A stretch of 46,344 nt of DNA from Streptomyces coryli (GCF_011044975.1 NZ_JAAKZV010000038.1:1-46344), one strand, 5' to 3'; positions 8,723-20,189 are shown, numbered from the stretch's first letter. Notes: generated by a model not told the origin, from the letters alone. Numbers and translations: made by a program.

Positions 8723-8786
8723 GACGAGATCCCCTCCACTTCGACTGCAGTCGCCGAACAGTCTTGCGCAAGGCACTGACAATTGA

Positions 8787-9291
8787 TCAGACCTGCGGTT
8801 TCTCCCCGAGGAACCGCAGCAGCGCCCCCGCCACCTCCTCCGGCCGGTCCTCCGGCAGGAAGTGCCCGCCACCCGCGATCAGTTCACGACGCGCACCCGG
8901 GATCGCCGCCGCCAGCCGGTCCGCCATCGGCCGGTGCGTGGCGGTGCGCAGCCGCGGACCGACGATGTCCGCGAAGACGTCCGGCGGCATCGTCCGATAC
9001 GCCTCCGCGTGCCGCTGCATGTGCTCGGTGAACGGCGTGTTCCACGGCCCCAGCACCGCCGCGTCCACCAGCGCCAGCGCGCTCACCGGCACCTCCTCGA
9101 CGAGATGCGCTCGCGTCACCACCCCGCCCCCGATGTCGTGGCCGACCAGCGCGGGCCGCTCGAGTCCCCAGTGCGCGACGACCACGCGGGAGTGCCGTGC
9201 GTGAGGACCACCGGCGGCCCCTCCCCGAACGAGCCGACGGCGACCTCCCGCCGGAGACGCGGGCGCGGTCGGTGAGTTTCCAGGTCTGCAT
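8787..9291 (-). pseudogene. Degraded alpha/beta hydrolase (haloalkane-dehalogenase/epoxide-hydrolase type)
   Basis: Three frames carry pieces of one protein. It starts in one frame with MQTWKLTDRARVS (ATG at 9291). It continues in a second frame with RREVAVGSFGEGPPVVLTHGTPAWS to about 9180. It resumes in a third with VVVAHWGLERPALVGHDIGGGVV, which runs to the stop at 8787. A base appears lost near 9253. About 45-50 residues that family members carry between HGTP and the AHWGLERP region are missing at about 9180. The nucleophile elbow GHDIGG and the His of GGGHFLPEDRP remain, but no single frame could make a working enzyme. Confidence 0.75.
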
Positions 9292-9310
9292 GCGGTCCTC
9301 TCGCTGCTAA

Positions 9311-11833
<2,523 letters not shown>

Positions 11834-11845
11834 TTCTGCGGGGCG

Positions 11846-11872
11846 TGTAGAGAAATCGCTGCCGGCTCCGAC
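11846..11872 (+). promoter_or_regulatory. Candidate ECF42-type promoter for the DGPF-sigma operon
   Basis: TGTAGA (11846-11851) and CGAC (11869-11872) are 17 bases apart, between the alditol oxidase stop and the YciI-like gene. The ECF42 target motif known from Streptomyces is TGTCGA with CGA/TC, so the -35 matches at five of six positions and the -10 matches. This fits autoregulation of the operon. Confidence 0.5.
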
Positions 11873-11913
11873 GTCTCCTGTGAAACGCAACGGCAATCGA
11901 GGAGCTGAACACC

Positions 11914-12323
11914 ATGAAGTACCTGGTCATGATCTACGGCACGCAGGCGGACTACGAGGCCATGGGCGGCAAGGCCTCCCCGGGCACCCCGGCCTGGACG
12001 GAGAAGGACCTGGGGGCGATGTTCCAGTTCATGGAGGCGGTCAACAACGACCTCGCCGAAGCCGGCGAGCTGGTCGACGGCCAGGGGCTCGCCGAGCCCC
12101 GGCAGGCCATCGTGGTGACCAGCGGCGCGGACGGCTCGTCGGTCGTGTCCGACGGCCCCTTCGGGGAGTCCAAGGAGGTCCTGGCCGGCTACTGGGTGCT
12201 GGACTGCGCGAGCGACGAGCGGGTGACCGAGATCGCCAAGCGGGTGCACCAGTGCCCGGTGCCCGAGGGCACCCGCCCCAGCGAGGTCGTGATCCGGCAG
12301 ATCATGGAAGCGCCGCCCGCATA

Positions 12324-12324
<1 letters not shown>
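11914..12324 (+). CDS. YciI/DGPF-domain protein, ECF42 partner, 136 aa
   Basis: A small soluble protein of the YCII-related/DGPF family. The motif DGPF lies in VVSDGPFGESKEVLAGYW near residues 80-90, and the start MKYLVMIYGTQADYEAM is typical. An AGGAGCTG ribosome site precedes the ATG. These proteins are the conserved genomic and target partners of ECF42 sigma factors, and here the sigma gene follows with a one-base overlap (TAG/GTG). Their biochemical role is unsettled; the fold resembles YciI-like enzymes and dimeric ferredoxin-like proteins. The operon probably starts at the ECF42-type promoter at 11846. Confidence 0.9.
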
Positions 12325-13570
<1,246 letters not shown>

Positions 13571-13577
<7 letters not shown>

Positions 13578-13610
13578 GTCGCTGAGGTTCGCTGAGGTTC
13601 GTTGAGTCGT
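13571..13610. repeat. Short tandem repeat of a 10-base unit
   Basis: Four 10-base units lie head to tail across the end of the ECF42 gene and the gap to the convergent gene. The two central units, GCTGAGGTTC at 13581 and 13591, are identical; the flanking units are degenerate (CCGTTGAGTC and GTTGAGTCGT). It probably arose by slippage. Confidence 0.6.
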
Positions 13611-13617
13611 CGCGGCG

Positions 13618-14088
13618 TCAGCCCCACTGACCGGGCTGGTAATCACCCGCCGGCTGCCGGGTGATGGCGTTGAGCCGGTTGAAGGCATTCAGGCTCGCGA
13701 TGGCGACGACCAAGGCCGTGAGCTGGTCCTCGTCGTAATGCTTGACGGCGTTCGCCCAGGCCTCATCGGTGACCTCGCCGCCGTCGGCCAGGCGGGTGCC
13801 CTGTTCGGCGAGCTCCAGGGCCGCGCGCTCCGGCTCCGTGAAGACGGTGGCCTCCCGCCAGGCGGCGACCAGGTGCAGACGCACCTGGCTCTCCCCGGCG
13901 TGGGCGGCCTCCTTGGTGTGCATGTCGATGCAGACGGCGCAGCCGTTGATCTGGCTGATGCGGATCTCCATCAGATGCAGGGTCGCGTGCGGCACACCGG
14001 CGTCGAGGACGGCCCTGCCCGCCGCGATGAAGCCCTTGATTGCCTTGGCGCCGATCGGGTTGGTGTGGTGTTGGATACGAGCTTCCAC
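13618..14088 (-). CDS. Carboxymuconolactone decarboxylase/AhpD-family protein, ECF41 partner, 156 aa
   Basis: An all-helical alkylhydroperoxidase-like protein. The redox motif CAVCIDMHTKEA (about 50-61) carries the CxxC pair and the downstream His characteristic of AhpD-like enzymes; MEIRISQINGC is also conserved. The start is GTG at 14088 with an AAGGAG site six bases away. It lies just downstream of the ECF41 sigma gene in the same direction. A promoter-like ECF41 motif in the 68-base gap suggests the sigma factor drives it directly, as described for ECF41 loci elsewhere. The likely role is peroxide or thiol redox chemistry, but the physiological substrate is unknown. Confidence 0.9.
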   Translation of the reverse strand: MEARIQHHTNPIGAKAIKGFIAAGRAVLDAGVPHATLHLMEIRISQINGCAVCIDMHTKEAAHAGESQVRLHLVAAWREATVFTEPERAALELAEQGTRLADGGEVTDEAWANAVKHYDEDQLTALVVAIASLNAFNRLNAITRQPAGDYQPGQWG

Positions 14089-14126
14089 GCTGATCTCCTT
14101 GCTGTGCCGGCCGGTTACACCCTTCC

Positions 14127-14153
14127 GACGGGACAGCCCGCCGAAGTGTGAGG
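14127..14153 (-). promoter_or_regulatory. Candidate ECF41 promoter for the AhpD-like gene
   Basis: On the minus strand CCTCACA (14153-14147) is followed after exactly 16 bases by CGTC (14130-14127). The ECF41/SigJ consensus is TGTCACA-N16-CGTC, so five of seven -35 bases and all four -10 bases match. The -35 begins three bases after the sigma gene's stop codon, and transcription would start near 14120, ahead of the GTG at 14088. Confidence 0.6.
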
Positions 14154-14156
14154 CGG

Positions 14157-15041
14157 CTACAGCCAGGACGTCAGCTTTTCGGGATTGCGCATGCTCCAGA
14201 TGTGCTTGATCCGGCCGCCGTCGATGTCGAAGGCGATCACCGTCGCGGTCACCCCGCTCTGCATGGCCACGAGTCCGGGCCGGCCGTTGACCGTGCGCTC
14301 CAGGAACACCTGGCCGGCGGTGAACTCGGCGATACCGGCGAAGACCCGCGCGACCTCCGCCGCGCCCTCGATCGGCGCGAGGTGGGCGCGGGCGAGGCCG
14401 CCGCCGTCGCCGATCGCGGTGACGCCGGGGTCGAGCAGGCCGATGAGCGCCTCGATGTCCCTGGCCTCCCAGGCCCGCTTGAAGTCCCGCACCACGGCGG
14501 CCTCGCCCGCCTTCGGCACCGCGGCGGGCCGCGCGTCGCGCAGCCGGCGGCGCGCGGAGGAGGCCAGCTGCCGGCAGGCCGCCGGGCTGCGGCCGACGAT
14601 CCCGGCGATGTCGGCGTACGGATAGCCGAAGACCTCGTGCAGCACGAAGGCCACGCGCTCGGCCGGTGTCATCGCCTCGAGCACGACGAGGAAGGCCATG
14701 CTGACGGACTCATCGAGGGTGACCCGGTCGGCGGGATCCGAACTGGCGGTGGCCGTCTGCCCGTTGACCCACTCGGTGCGGTCCGGCAGCGGCTCCGGCA
14801 GCCACTGCCCGACATAGCGCTCCCTGCGGGCCCGCGCGGAGCGCAGCACATCCAGGCAGATGCGCCCGGTGACGGTGGTGAGCCAGGCGCCGGGCGAGTC
14901 GATGGCGTCCCGCTGCCGGGCCGTCAGGGCATACCAGCGGGCATACGCCTCCTGCACCGCGTCCTCGGCCTCGGCGAGCGAGCCGAGCAGCCGGTAGGCG
15001 ACGTTGAGCAGGCGGCGCTGCTCACTGATCGGGGTGGTCAT
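14157..15041 (-). CDS. ECF41-type (SigJ-like) RNA polymerase sigma factor, 294 aa
   Basis: Region 2 is at about 5-75 (LLNVAYRLLGSLAEAEDAVQEA) and region 4 at about 115-170 (YPYADIAGIVGRSPAACRQLASSARRRL). A SnoaL-like C-terminal domain of about 110 residues follows. Three ECF41 landmarks are visible: WLPEPL at 80-85 in the linker, DGGG in AIGDGGGLARA, and an NPEKL-type motif close to the C-terminus. In ECF41 the C-terminal domain replaces an anti-sigma factor and tunes activity. The AhpD-like target follows downstream, and ECF41-type promoters lie before both genes, suggesting autoregulation. The divergent ArsR gene starts 109 bases away. Confidence 0.93.
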   Translation of the reverse strand: MTTPISEQRRLLNVAYRLLGSLAEAEDAVQEAYARWYALTARQRDAIDSPGAWLTTVTGRICLDVLRSARARRERYVGQWLPEPLPDRTEWVNGQTATASSDPADRVTLDESVSMAFLVVLEAMTPAERVAFVLHEVFGYPYADIAGIVGRSPAACRQLASSARRRLRDARPAAVPKAGEAAVVRDFKRAWEARDIEALIGLLDPGVTAIGDGGGLARAHLAPIEGAAEVARVFAGIAEFTAGQVFLERTVNGRPGLVAMQSGVTATVIAFDIDGGRIKHIWSMRNPEKLTSWL

Positions 15042-15084
15042 GGTGTGCCGGGCTCCCTTGCTCGTTCTTTCCCGTCACCTGTGC

Positions 15085-15111
15085 GACGAGGCAGCACGGC
15101 GGAATGTGACG
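15085..15111 (-). promoter_or_regulatory. Candidate ECF41 autoregulatory promoter of the sigma gene
   Basis: On the minus strand CGTCACA (15111-15105) and CGTC (15088-15085) are separated by exactly 16 bases. This matches the SigJ/ECF41 consensus (GTCACA-N16-CGTC) at every core position. It sits 44 bases before the sigma start, within the divergent gap shared with the ArsR gene. Confidence 0.7.
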
Positions 15112-15114
15112 CGC

Positions 15115-15142
15115 TTGACGCATGCCGATATGGGCATATGAT
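15115..15142 (+). promoter_or_regulatory. Leaderless-type housekeeping promoter of the arsR-like gene
   Basis: TTGACG (15115-15120) and TATGAT (15137-15142) are 16 bases apart. Transcription would start about seven bases on, at or next to the A of the ATG at 15150. The spacer holds an inverted repeat ATGCC-N6-GGCAT (15122-15137) that could be the repressor's own operator. Confidence 0.6.
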
Positions 15143-15149
15143 TGAGGTC

Positions 15150-15491
15150 ATGGCACGAGCAGCGACGACGTCGGATGTCTTCAACGCGATCGCCGAGCCG
15201 CAGCGCCGGGACATCCTGGCGCTGCTGCGGGCGGGGGAGCGGCCGGTGACCGAGCTGGCCCAGGAGCTGGGGATGACCCAGCCGGGGGCTTCCAAGCACC
15301 TGCGGGTGCTCCGGGAGGTCGGGCTGGTGCGGGACCGCAAGGCGGGCAAGCAGCGCCTGTACGGCCTTGACGCCCGCGGGCTGCGGCCGGTCCACGAGTG
15401 GACCGGCGGGTTCGAGCGGTTCTGGAACGAGAGTTTCGACCGGCTGGACGCGTACGTGCAGGACCTGAAGCAGACAAGGCAGGAGGAGTGA
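15150..15491 (+). CDS. ArsR-family winged-helix repressor, 113 aa
   Basis: A compact ArsR/SmtB-type regulator. It begins MARAATTSDVFNAIAEPQRRDILALL, has a recognition region VTELAQELGMTQPGASKHLRVLREVGLV at about 37-64, and a wing RKAGKQRLYGLD. It lacks the metal-binding cysteines of ArsR or SmtB, as is usual for the subgroup linked to SRPBCC proteins. The ATG at 15150 is preferred over 15138 because the -10 hexamer TATGAT covers 15138, which fits a leaderless message from 15150. It is followed after three bases by the SRPBCC gene and then the DHFR-like gene, forming an operon it probably represses. Confidence 0.88.
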   Translation: MARAATTSDVFNAIAEPQRRDILALLRAGERPVTELAQELGMTQPGASKHLRVLREVGLVRDRKAGKQRLYGLDARGLRPVHEWTGGFERFWNESFDRLDAYVQDLKQTRQEE

Positions 15492-15494
15492 CCG

Positions 15495-15971
15495 ATGGCA
15501 GCGACGGTCGACCGTGAGATCGTGATCTCCCGGGTCATCAATGCCCCACCGGAGCTGGTGTTCGAGGCCTTCACCGAGGTCCGGCACCTGTCGCAGTGGT
15601 GGGGCCCGGAGGGGTTCACCACCACCACGCGGGCGTTCGAGTTCCGCGTCGGCGGGGAGTGGGACTTCGTGCTGCACGGGCCGGACGGGACGGACTACCA
15701 GGAGTGGATCTCCTGGACCGAGATCGTCCCGCCGGAGCGGATCGCGCTGCTCCACGGTGAGTCCCGCGGCGACCCGAACGCCTTCGAGTCGGTCCTGACG
15801 TTCGCGCCCGAAGGTGCGGCGACCCGGTTCGAGATGCGCACGGTGTTCCTCACCAAGGAGCAGCGCGACGAAGCGGTCGAGAAGTACCACGCGATCGAGG
15901 CCGCCCGGCAGACCATGGGCAACCTGGCTGCCTACGTCACCGAGATCCTTCGGAAGGAAGTTGAGGGCTGA
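15495..15971 (+). CDS. SRPBCC (AHSA1-like) domain protein, 158 aa
   Basis: A START/Bet-v-1-like ligand-binding fold of the activator-of-Hsp90-ATPase-like type. It opens with REIVISRVINAPPELVFEAFTEVRHLSQWWGPEGF and ends with a long C-terminal helix (AIEAARQTMGNLAAYVTEIL). The WWGP motif is typical. Cytoplasmic, with no enzyme motif visible. It sits between the ArsR gene and the DHFR-like gene, three bases after the former and overlapping the latter by one base (TGATG). Proteins in this ArsR-SRPBCC arrangement are thought to bind or process small hydrophobic ligands; the ligand is unknown. Confidence 0.9.
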   Translation: MAATVDREIVISRVINAPPELVFEAFTEVRHLSQWWGPEGFTTTTRAFEFRVGGEWDFVLHGPDGTDYQEWISWTEIVPPERIALLHGESRGDPNAFESVLTFAPEGAATRFEMRTVFLTKEQRDEAVEKYHAIEAARQTMGNLAAYVTEILRKEVEG

Positions 15972-16591
15972 TGTCCGGCAAGGTGTTCTTCAGCGTATCG
16001 ATGTCGCTGGACGGGTTCATTGCTCCCGAATCCTCCGAGGAGTTGATGGGGCAGCAGTGGATGGAGCTCCAGCGGTGGGTCTTCCCGCAGCGGTTCTTCC
16101 GGGAGAACCTGAAGCTCGGCGGGGGCGGCAAGGAGGGGCGCGACAACGACATCCTGCGGGAGACGTTCGAGCGCACCGGCGCGAGCGTGATGGGCAAGCG
16201 CCTGTTCGACGCCGGCGAGAAGATGTGGCCGGAGGAGGCTCCGTTCCACACGCCGGTCTTCGTCGTGACGCACGAGAAGCGTGACCCGTGGGAGCGGCCG
16301 GGCGGCACGACCTTCCACTTCGTCAACGACGGCATCGAGTCCGCGGTCGACCAGGCCCGCGAGGCCGCCGGCGACCGGGATGTCCGCGTCGCGGGCGGCG
16401 GCGCGACGATCCTGGAGTACGTGAACGCGGGCCTGATCGACGAGTTCTCGATCGCGCTGTCACCCGTGCTGTTCGGCTCCGGAATCCGCTTGTTCGAGGG
16501 CGTGGACGCCGGCCGCGTGGCCCTGGAGCTGGTCCGCGCCGAGTCCTCCCCGCAGGTGACGCATGTGACCTACACCGTCCGGGAGCGGTGA
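15971..16591 (+). CDS. Dihydrofolate-reductase-like (RibD C-terminal domain) protein, 206 aa
   Basis: Belongs to the RibD-C/DHFR-like reductase family: KVFFSVSMSLDGFIA at the N-terminus, VMGKRLFD (about 76-83) and the nucleotide-binding VRVAGGGATILEYVNAGLIDEFSI, ending in LFGSGIRLFEG. These proteins bind NADPH. A few are true DHFR or riboflavin-pathway reductases, but most stand-alone actinomycete members have unknown substrates. The ATG overlaps the TGA of the SRPBCC gene, so it is the third cistron of the ArsR operon. Confidence 0.88.
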   Translation: MSGKVFFSVSMSLDGFIAPESSEELMGQQWMELQRWVFPQRFFRENLKLGGGGKEGRDNDILRETFERTGASVMGKRLFDAGEKMWPEEAPFHTPVFVVTHEKRDPWERPGGTTFHFVNDGIESAVDQAREAAGDRDVRVAGGGATILEYVNAGLIDEFSIALSPVLFGSGIRLFEGVDAGRVALELVRAESSPQVTHVTYTVRER

Positions 16592-16622
16592 CCGTCCCGA
16601 ACTCAGCGCCCACCCGCCGAGG

Positions 16623-17009
16623 TCAGTCGCGACGCCCCTCGACGCAGAAGATGTTTCCCTCCGGGTCGGACAGCACCACATACGGATCGGATCCCGGCGG
16701 GGTGGACTCCGGATAGTGCGGCCAGTCGACGCGCCGGGCGCCCAGGCTGACCAGGCGGTCGACCTCCTCGTCCAGCGGGCGTTCGCCAGCCTGCAGGTCG
16801 AGGTGGATGCGGGGGTGGTCCTGCGGCGGGCTTTGGCTCACGTCCATGGCTATGGCAGATCCGGACTCGCCCGGCGCGGGCTGGAGGACGATCCAGTCGT
16901 CGCCGTCGAAGCGGGGCGGGCGGCGTACGTATCCGAGCGCCCGGCTCCAGAACTCCGCGGCCCGGGCGTCGTCGTGGACGCCGAGCGAGATCTGCTTGAC
17001 CGATGCCAT
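16623..17009 (-). CDS. VOC-superfamily (glyoxalase-like) protein, 128 aa
   Basis: A single vicinal-oxygen-chelate protein with the two beta-alpha-beta-beta-beta modules in one chain. It begins MASVKQISLGVHDDARAAEFW and ends with DPYVVLSDPEGNIFCVEG, the usual VOC terminus with a metal-ligand Glu. The frame extends to 17558, but the ATG at 17009 gives the canonical N-terminus. Likely a metal-dependent lyase, dioxygenase or drug-binding protein; the substrate is unknown. It converges on the DHFR-like gene with 31 bases between the stops. Confidence 0.88.
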   Translation of the reverse strand: MASVKQISLGVHDDARAAEFWSRALGYVRRPPRFDGDDWIVLQPAPGESGSAIAMDVSQSPPQDHPRIHLDLQAGERPLDEEVDRLVSLGARRVDWPHYPESTPPGSDPYVVLSDPEGNIFCVEGRRD

Positions 17010-17044
17010 GGAGACCACCGTAGGCGCCGGGTCTGACAACTCCC

Positions 17045-17284
17045 CGCACGGAGAAGTCCGTCCGGCGTCAGCTCCCGCCCCCGCACCTCCAGCTCCCACG
17101 CCTGCGCGGCACGCAGCGCCCGCCGCGTCCGCGGCCCGAAGCGGCCGTCGACGGCGAGCGGCTGGTTGTAGCGCGCGCTGAGCACGCGCTGGAGGCGCCG
17201 CACGGTGCGGCGGTCGTCCATGCCGCGGACGCGCGGCCACCAAGGGGTCATGAACCAGAACAGGGTCGGCAGCATGCCGCGCAT
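17045..17284 (-). pseudogene. Fragment with a peptidoglycan-binding (PG_binding_1) motif
   Basis: An ATG at 17284 opens a frame reading MRGMLPTLFWFMTPWWPRVRG, then a peptidoglycan-binding-like repeat (RRTVRRLQRVLSARYNQPLAVDGRFGPRTRRALRAAQAW). There is no stop before the VOC start, and the frame continues to 16850 as Ser/Arg-rich shadow sequence. No good ribosome site is seen. I read this as the remnant of a small cell-wall-binding protein whose 3' end was lost. It could instead be a gene with a 160-base overlap, which is less likely. Confidence 0.35.
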
Positions 17285-17548
17285 TGTGAGCCGCGCGCCG
17301 ACCCCGGATCACCCCTGCCGCACCATTTCTGAGCTGCGGTGATGAAGACCCGTCCGGGCCTTGGCAGCCGCGGACAGATTCCCCGCGCGACCGCCGCGCC
17401 GGGACGTGGATGAGGGCACAATCGGCCGTGCGCCGCCGGTCAGCCGGCTGGTCACCCGCCGCACGCGGGGCCCGGGGCGGAGCCCCGGGTTCTTTCTGGC
17501 CAGGACCGCGGGGGAGCCGCATTGCGCGCCACCGGACAGGAGGAGTTG
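17285..17548. other. Intergenic stretch upstream of the ABC exporter
   Basis: With the peptidoglycan-binding fragment, this is the only long stretch without a convincing gene (17010-17548). The part from 17285 to 17548 shows GC-rich sequence without consistent coding bias, and a hairpin with a T-rich tail at 17471-17497. I see no tRNA or other recognisable element. Confidence 0.5.
17471..17497 (+). terminator. Hairpin with T-rich tail before the ABC exporter
   Basis: CCCGGGGC (17471-17478), loop GGA, GCCCCGGG (17482-17489), then TTCTTTCT. This is a classic intrinsic-terminator shape on the plus strand, 60 bases before the exporter start, so it may act as an attenuator or stop read-through from upstream. 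GGGGCGGAGCCCC hairpins recur in Streptomyces genomes. Confidence 0.55.
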
Positions 17549-18592
17549 TTGTCGACACCCGCCGCCGTGCTCGCCGAAGGGCTGCGGAAGAGCTACGGCT
17601 CCAAGCGCGCCCTCGACGGCTTCGACCTGCGCGTGCCGTACGGGACCGTGCACGGCCTGCTCGGCCCCAACGGCGCGGGCAAGACCACGGCCGTGCAGGT
17701 CCTCACCACCCTGCTGCGGCCCGACGGCGGGCGGGCGCTGGTCGGCGGTCACGACGTGGCCGAGGACCCGGAGCAGGTGCGCCGGCGGATCGGGCTCACC
17801 GGGCAGTACGCCGCCGTGGACGAGGTGCTCAGCGGGCGGCAGAACCTCGAGCTCTTCGGGCGCCTCTTCCACCTCCGCTCGGGACGGCACGCGCGCGGCG
17901 GGCGGCTTAACCGGCGGCGGGTGAAGCAGCGCGCCGCCGAGCTGCTGGAGCAGTTCGACCTCACCGACGCGGCGAACCGCGGCGTGCGCACGTACAGCGG
18001 CGGCATGCGCCGCCGCCTCGATCTCGCCGCGAGCATGATCCTCGCGCCCGATGTGCTCTTCCTCGACGAGCCGACGACGGGACTCGACCCGCGCAGCCGC
18101 GGCGAGGTGTGGGACGCGGTGCGGCGGCTGGTCGCGGGCGGCACCACGGTGCTGCTCACCACCCAATACCTCGAGGAGGCGGACCGGTTGGCGGACCGTA
18201 TCGCGGTCATCCACGGCGGCCGCACCATCGCCGACGACACCCCGGCCGCGCTGAAGGACGCGGTCGGCGGGGACCGTATCGAGGTGGTCGTGGCCCGGCC
18301 GGAAGGGATCGCCGGCGCGCTGCGCGCCATCGCGCGCGTCACCGGGGCGGAACCGGGCGTCAGCCGCGCCGAGTTGCGGGTGCACGCGCCCGTAACGGAC
18401 CGGGTGGCCGCGCTGACCGAAGTCGCGCGGACGCTGCAGGAGGACGGCGTGGAGGTCGCGGACCTGGCGCTGCGGCGGCCGACGCTGGACGAGGTCTTCC
18501 TGCACCTGACCGGCGAGGACGGGCCGTCCGCCGCCGACTTCGCGCTGGCCGCGGACGACGGACCCGCGCCGGTGCCGGGGGAGCGGTCCTGA
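17549..18592 (+). CDS. DrrA-type ABC exporter ATP-binding protein, 347 aa
   Basis: An ABC ATPase of the daunorubicin-resistance (DrrA) family. Walker [10 protein letters not shown] is at 39-47, signature [12 protein letters not shown] at 149-160, Walker [12 protein letters not shown] at 170-180, and the DrrA-type C-terminal domain runs from about 230 with the terminal [15 protein letters not shown] basic insertion ([14 protein letters not shown], about 111-124) after the Q-loop region is longer than usual. The start is a TTG at 17549 (or 17546) directly behind AGGAGGAG; 17522 is also in frame but lacks a site. The permease gene overlaps by one base. Together they probably export an amphipathic drug or lipid. 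Confidence 0.9.
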   Translation: MSTPAAVLAEGLRKSYGSKRALDGFDLRVPYGTVHGLLGPNGAGKTTAVQVLTTLLRPDGGRALVGGHDVAEDPEQVRRRIGLTGQYAAVDEVLSGRQNLELFGRLFHLRSGRHARGGRLNRRRVKQRAAELLEQFDLTDAANRGVRTYSGGMRRRLDLAASMILAPDVLFLDEPTTGLDPRSRGEVWDAVRRLVAGGTTVLLTTQYLEEADRLADRIAVIHGGRTIADDTPAALKDAVGGDRIEVVVARPEGIAGALRAIARVTGAEPGVSRAELRVHAPVTDRVAALTEVARTLQEDGVEVADLALRRPTLDEVFLHLTGEDGPSAADFALAADDGPAPVPGERS

Positions 18593-19395
18593 TGAGCGGC
18601 GCCGACGCCAACCGGCTCTACTGGGCCGTCTCCGACTGCCGCGCCATGGTCGGCCGCGGCCTGCTGCGCCTGGTCCGGCAGCCGGTCAACATCATCTGGC
18701 AGCTCGCTTTCCCGGTCGTCTCCGTCCTCCTCTTCGTCTATGTCCTCGGCAGCGCGATGGACATCGGCGGCCTGGACTACAAGGCGTACGCGCTGCCCGG
18801 CATGTTCGCGATGACGATGGGCTTCGGCTTCATGAACACGGCGCTGCTCATCGCCATCGACAAGGAGCGCGGCGTCATGGACCGCTTCCGCTCCATGCCC
18901 ATGGCCCCGTCCGCGGTCGTCAGCGGCCGCGGCGTCGCCGACCTCGTCGGCGCGGCGATCGACCTCGCCGTCCTTACGGGCATCGCGCTCGCGATCGGCT
19001 GGCGGCCGGAGGGCAGCGCGGTTGCGACGGCGGGCGCCTTCGCGCTGCTGCTGCTCCTGCGCTTCGCGCTGATCTGGATGGGCGTCTGCCTCGGCCTGCT
19101 GGTCCCCAACCAGGAGGCGGCGGGCAATCTCTTCGCGATCGCCTTCCCCTTCGGCATGGTCTCCAGCGTCTTCACGCCGCCGTCGATGATGCCGGACTGG
19201 GTGGGGCCGATCGCGATGTGGAATCCGGTGTCGTCGACGGCGGGGGCGGTGCGCGACCTCTTCGGTGCGCCCGGGCCGGTGGGGGACAGCTGGATCGAGG
19301 GGCATGCGACGCTCATGGCGGTGGTGTGGCCGGTCGTGCTCACCGCCGTTTTCCTGCCGTTGGCGATACGGACGTATCAGCGACTGTCCCGGTAA
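18592..19395 (+). CDS. DrrB-type ABC-2 exporter permease, 267 aa
   Basis: A polytopic ABC-2 permease with about six membrane segments, starting at [20 protein letters not shown]. The family hallmark [24 protein letters not shown] lies in the first large cytoplasmic loop, and the [21 protein letters not shown] region follows. The ATG lies within the stop of the ATPase gene (TGATG), so the two are translationally coupled and form one exporter. No TetR-type regulator or biosynthetic cluster is adjacent, so the substrate is unknown. Confidence 0.9.
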   Translation: MSGADANRLYWAVSDCRAMVGRGLLRLVRQPVNIIWQLAFPVVSVLLFVYVLGSAMDIGGLDYKAYALPGMFAMTMGFGFMNTALLIAIDKERGVMDRFRSMPMAPSAVVSGRGVADLVGAAIDLAVLTGIALAIGWRPEGSAVATAGAFALLLLLRFALIWMGVCLGLLVPNQEAAGNLFAIAFPFGMVSSVFTPPSMMPDWVGPIAMWNPVSSTAGAVRDLFGAPGPVGDSWIEGHATLMAVVWPVVLTAVFLPLAIRTYQRLSR

Positions 19396-19406
19396 AGTCA
19401 CCGTTC

Positions 19407-20135
19407 ATGCTCCCCAGTTGGAGAACGGCCGCCGTCGCGGCGGCGATCTGCGCGCTGGTCCTGCCCGGGGCGGCCTGCACCGGACAGTCGGCAGCGGGCG
19501 AGCAAGCGGACCTCGCCGACCTTTCCCGATCCGACAGCACCGAGCAGGACCGCGGCAACGCCCGCGTACGCGCCCACGACACCGCGGAAGTGTTCGTGCG
19601 CGCGGCCGAAGGGCTGAAGCGCGGCATCAGCGGCGCCGAGGACGTGTGCACCCGTGGCCCCGACCACTGGCTGATGAGCTGCACCATCGACTCGTACCAC
19701 TACTACGGAGCCGACGGTGATCTGCCCGGCCTGCTGCGCAGCGTCGCCGACGCGGGGGCCAAGGCGGGCGTCGGCATGCCGCAGGACCAGCGCCGCATCG
19801 GCTCGCTGGGCTATGCCCTGGACTATTACGAACGGGACGGCAAGAAGCCGGACGGCAGCGTCATGGAGCCGCCGTTCCTCGGCGTGCCCGGCGGCCGGGG
19901 CGGGGTTATCCGCTGGGACGATCCGCTGGGCGAGCGACTGCCCGAGCCGGGCGGTGACCGCTACGACGACGGCAAGGGGCTCTACCGGGACCGGAAGGTG
20001 ATCCCCGGCGAGGTCCGCGTGAACGGCCGCTACCGCCAGGTGAAGTCACTGACCGCCATGCGCCGGCACTACGACACGATCGTGGTGTGGGAGGCGGCAC
20101 CGGACCGGTACGGCCGCTGGCAGCGGGGCGACTGA
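19407..20135 (+). CDS. Exported hypothetical protein, possible lipoprotein, 242 aa
   Basis: Family not recognised. The ATG at 19407 gives a short basic N-terminus, a hydrophobic stretch and PGAAC with Cys24. The position three before the Cys is Gly rather than Leu, so the lipobox is weak. The mature protein is hydrophilic and rich in Asp, Arg and Gly with paired cysteines (EDVCTRGPDHWLMSCTIDSYHYYG). It starts 12 bases after the permease stop and may be the third cistron of the exporter operon. A strong hairpin follows its stop. Confidence 0.7.
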   Translation: MLPSWRTAAVAAAICALVLPGAACTGQSAAGEQADLADLSRSDSTEQDRGNARVRAHDTAEVFVRAAEGLKRGISGAEDVCTRGPDHWLMSCTIDSYHYYGADGDLPGLLRSVADAGAKAGVGMPQDQRRIGSLGYALDYYERDGKKPDGSVMEPPFLGVPGGRGGVIRWDDPLGERLPEPGGDRYDDGKGLYRDRKVIPGEVRVNGRYRQVKSLTAMRRHYDTIVVWEAAPDRYGRWQRGD

Positions 20136-20140
20136 CGGCA

Positions 20141-20175
20141 GAGGCCCCCGCGACGGTCACCGTCGCGGGGGCCTC
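20141..20175. terminator. Strong bidirectional terminator hairpin
   Basis: A perfect 16-bp stem (20141-20156 with 20160-20175) with a three-base TCA loop lies between the convergent lipoprotein-like and MMPL genes, six bases after the first stop. It is very GC-rich with no T-run, as usual in actinomycetes. Confidence 0.85.
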
Positions 20176-20189
20176 GGCAGCGAGCTGGA

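Noticed and set aside
11880-12323. A much longer N-terminus for the ECF42 sigma factor, since its frame is open upstream
   Set aside because: The extension lies over the YciI gene, is low-complexity, and the sigma region 2 begins normally just after the GTG at 12324.
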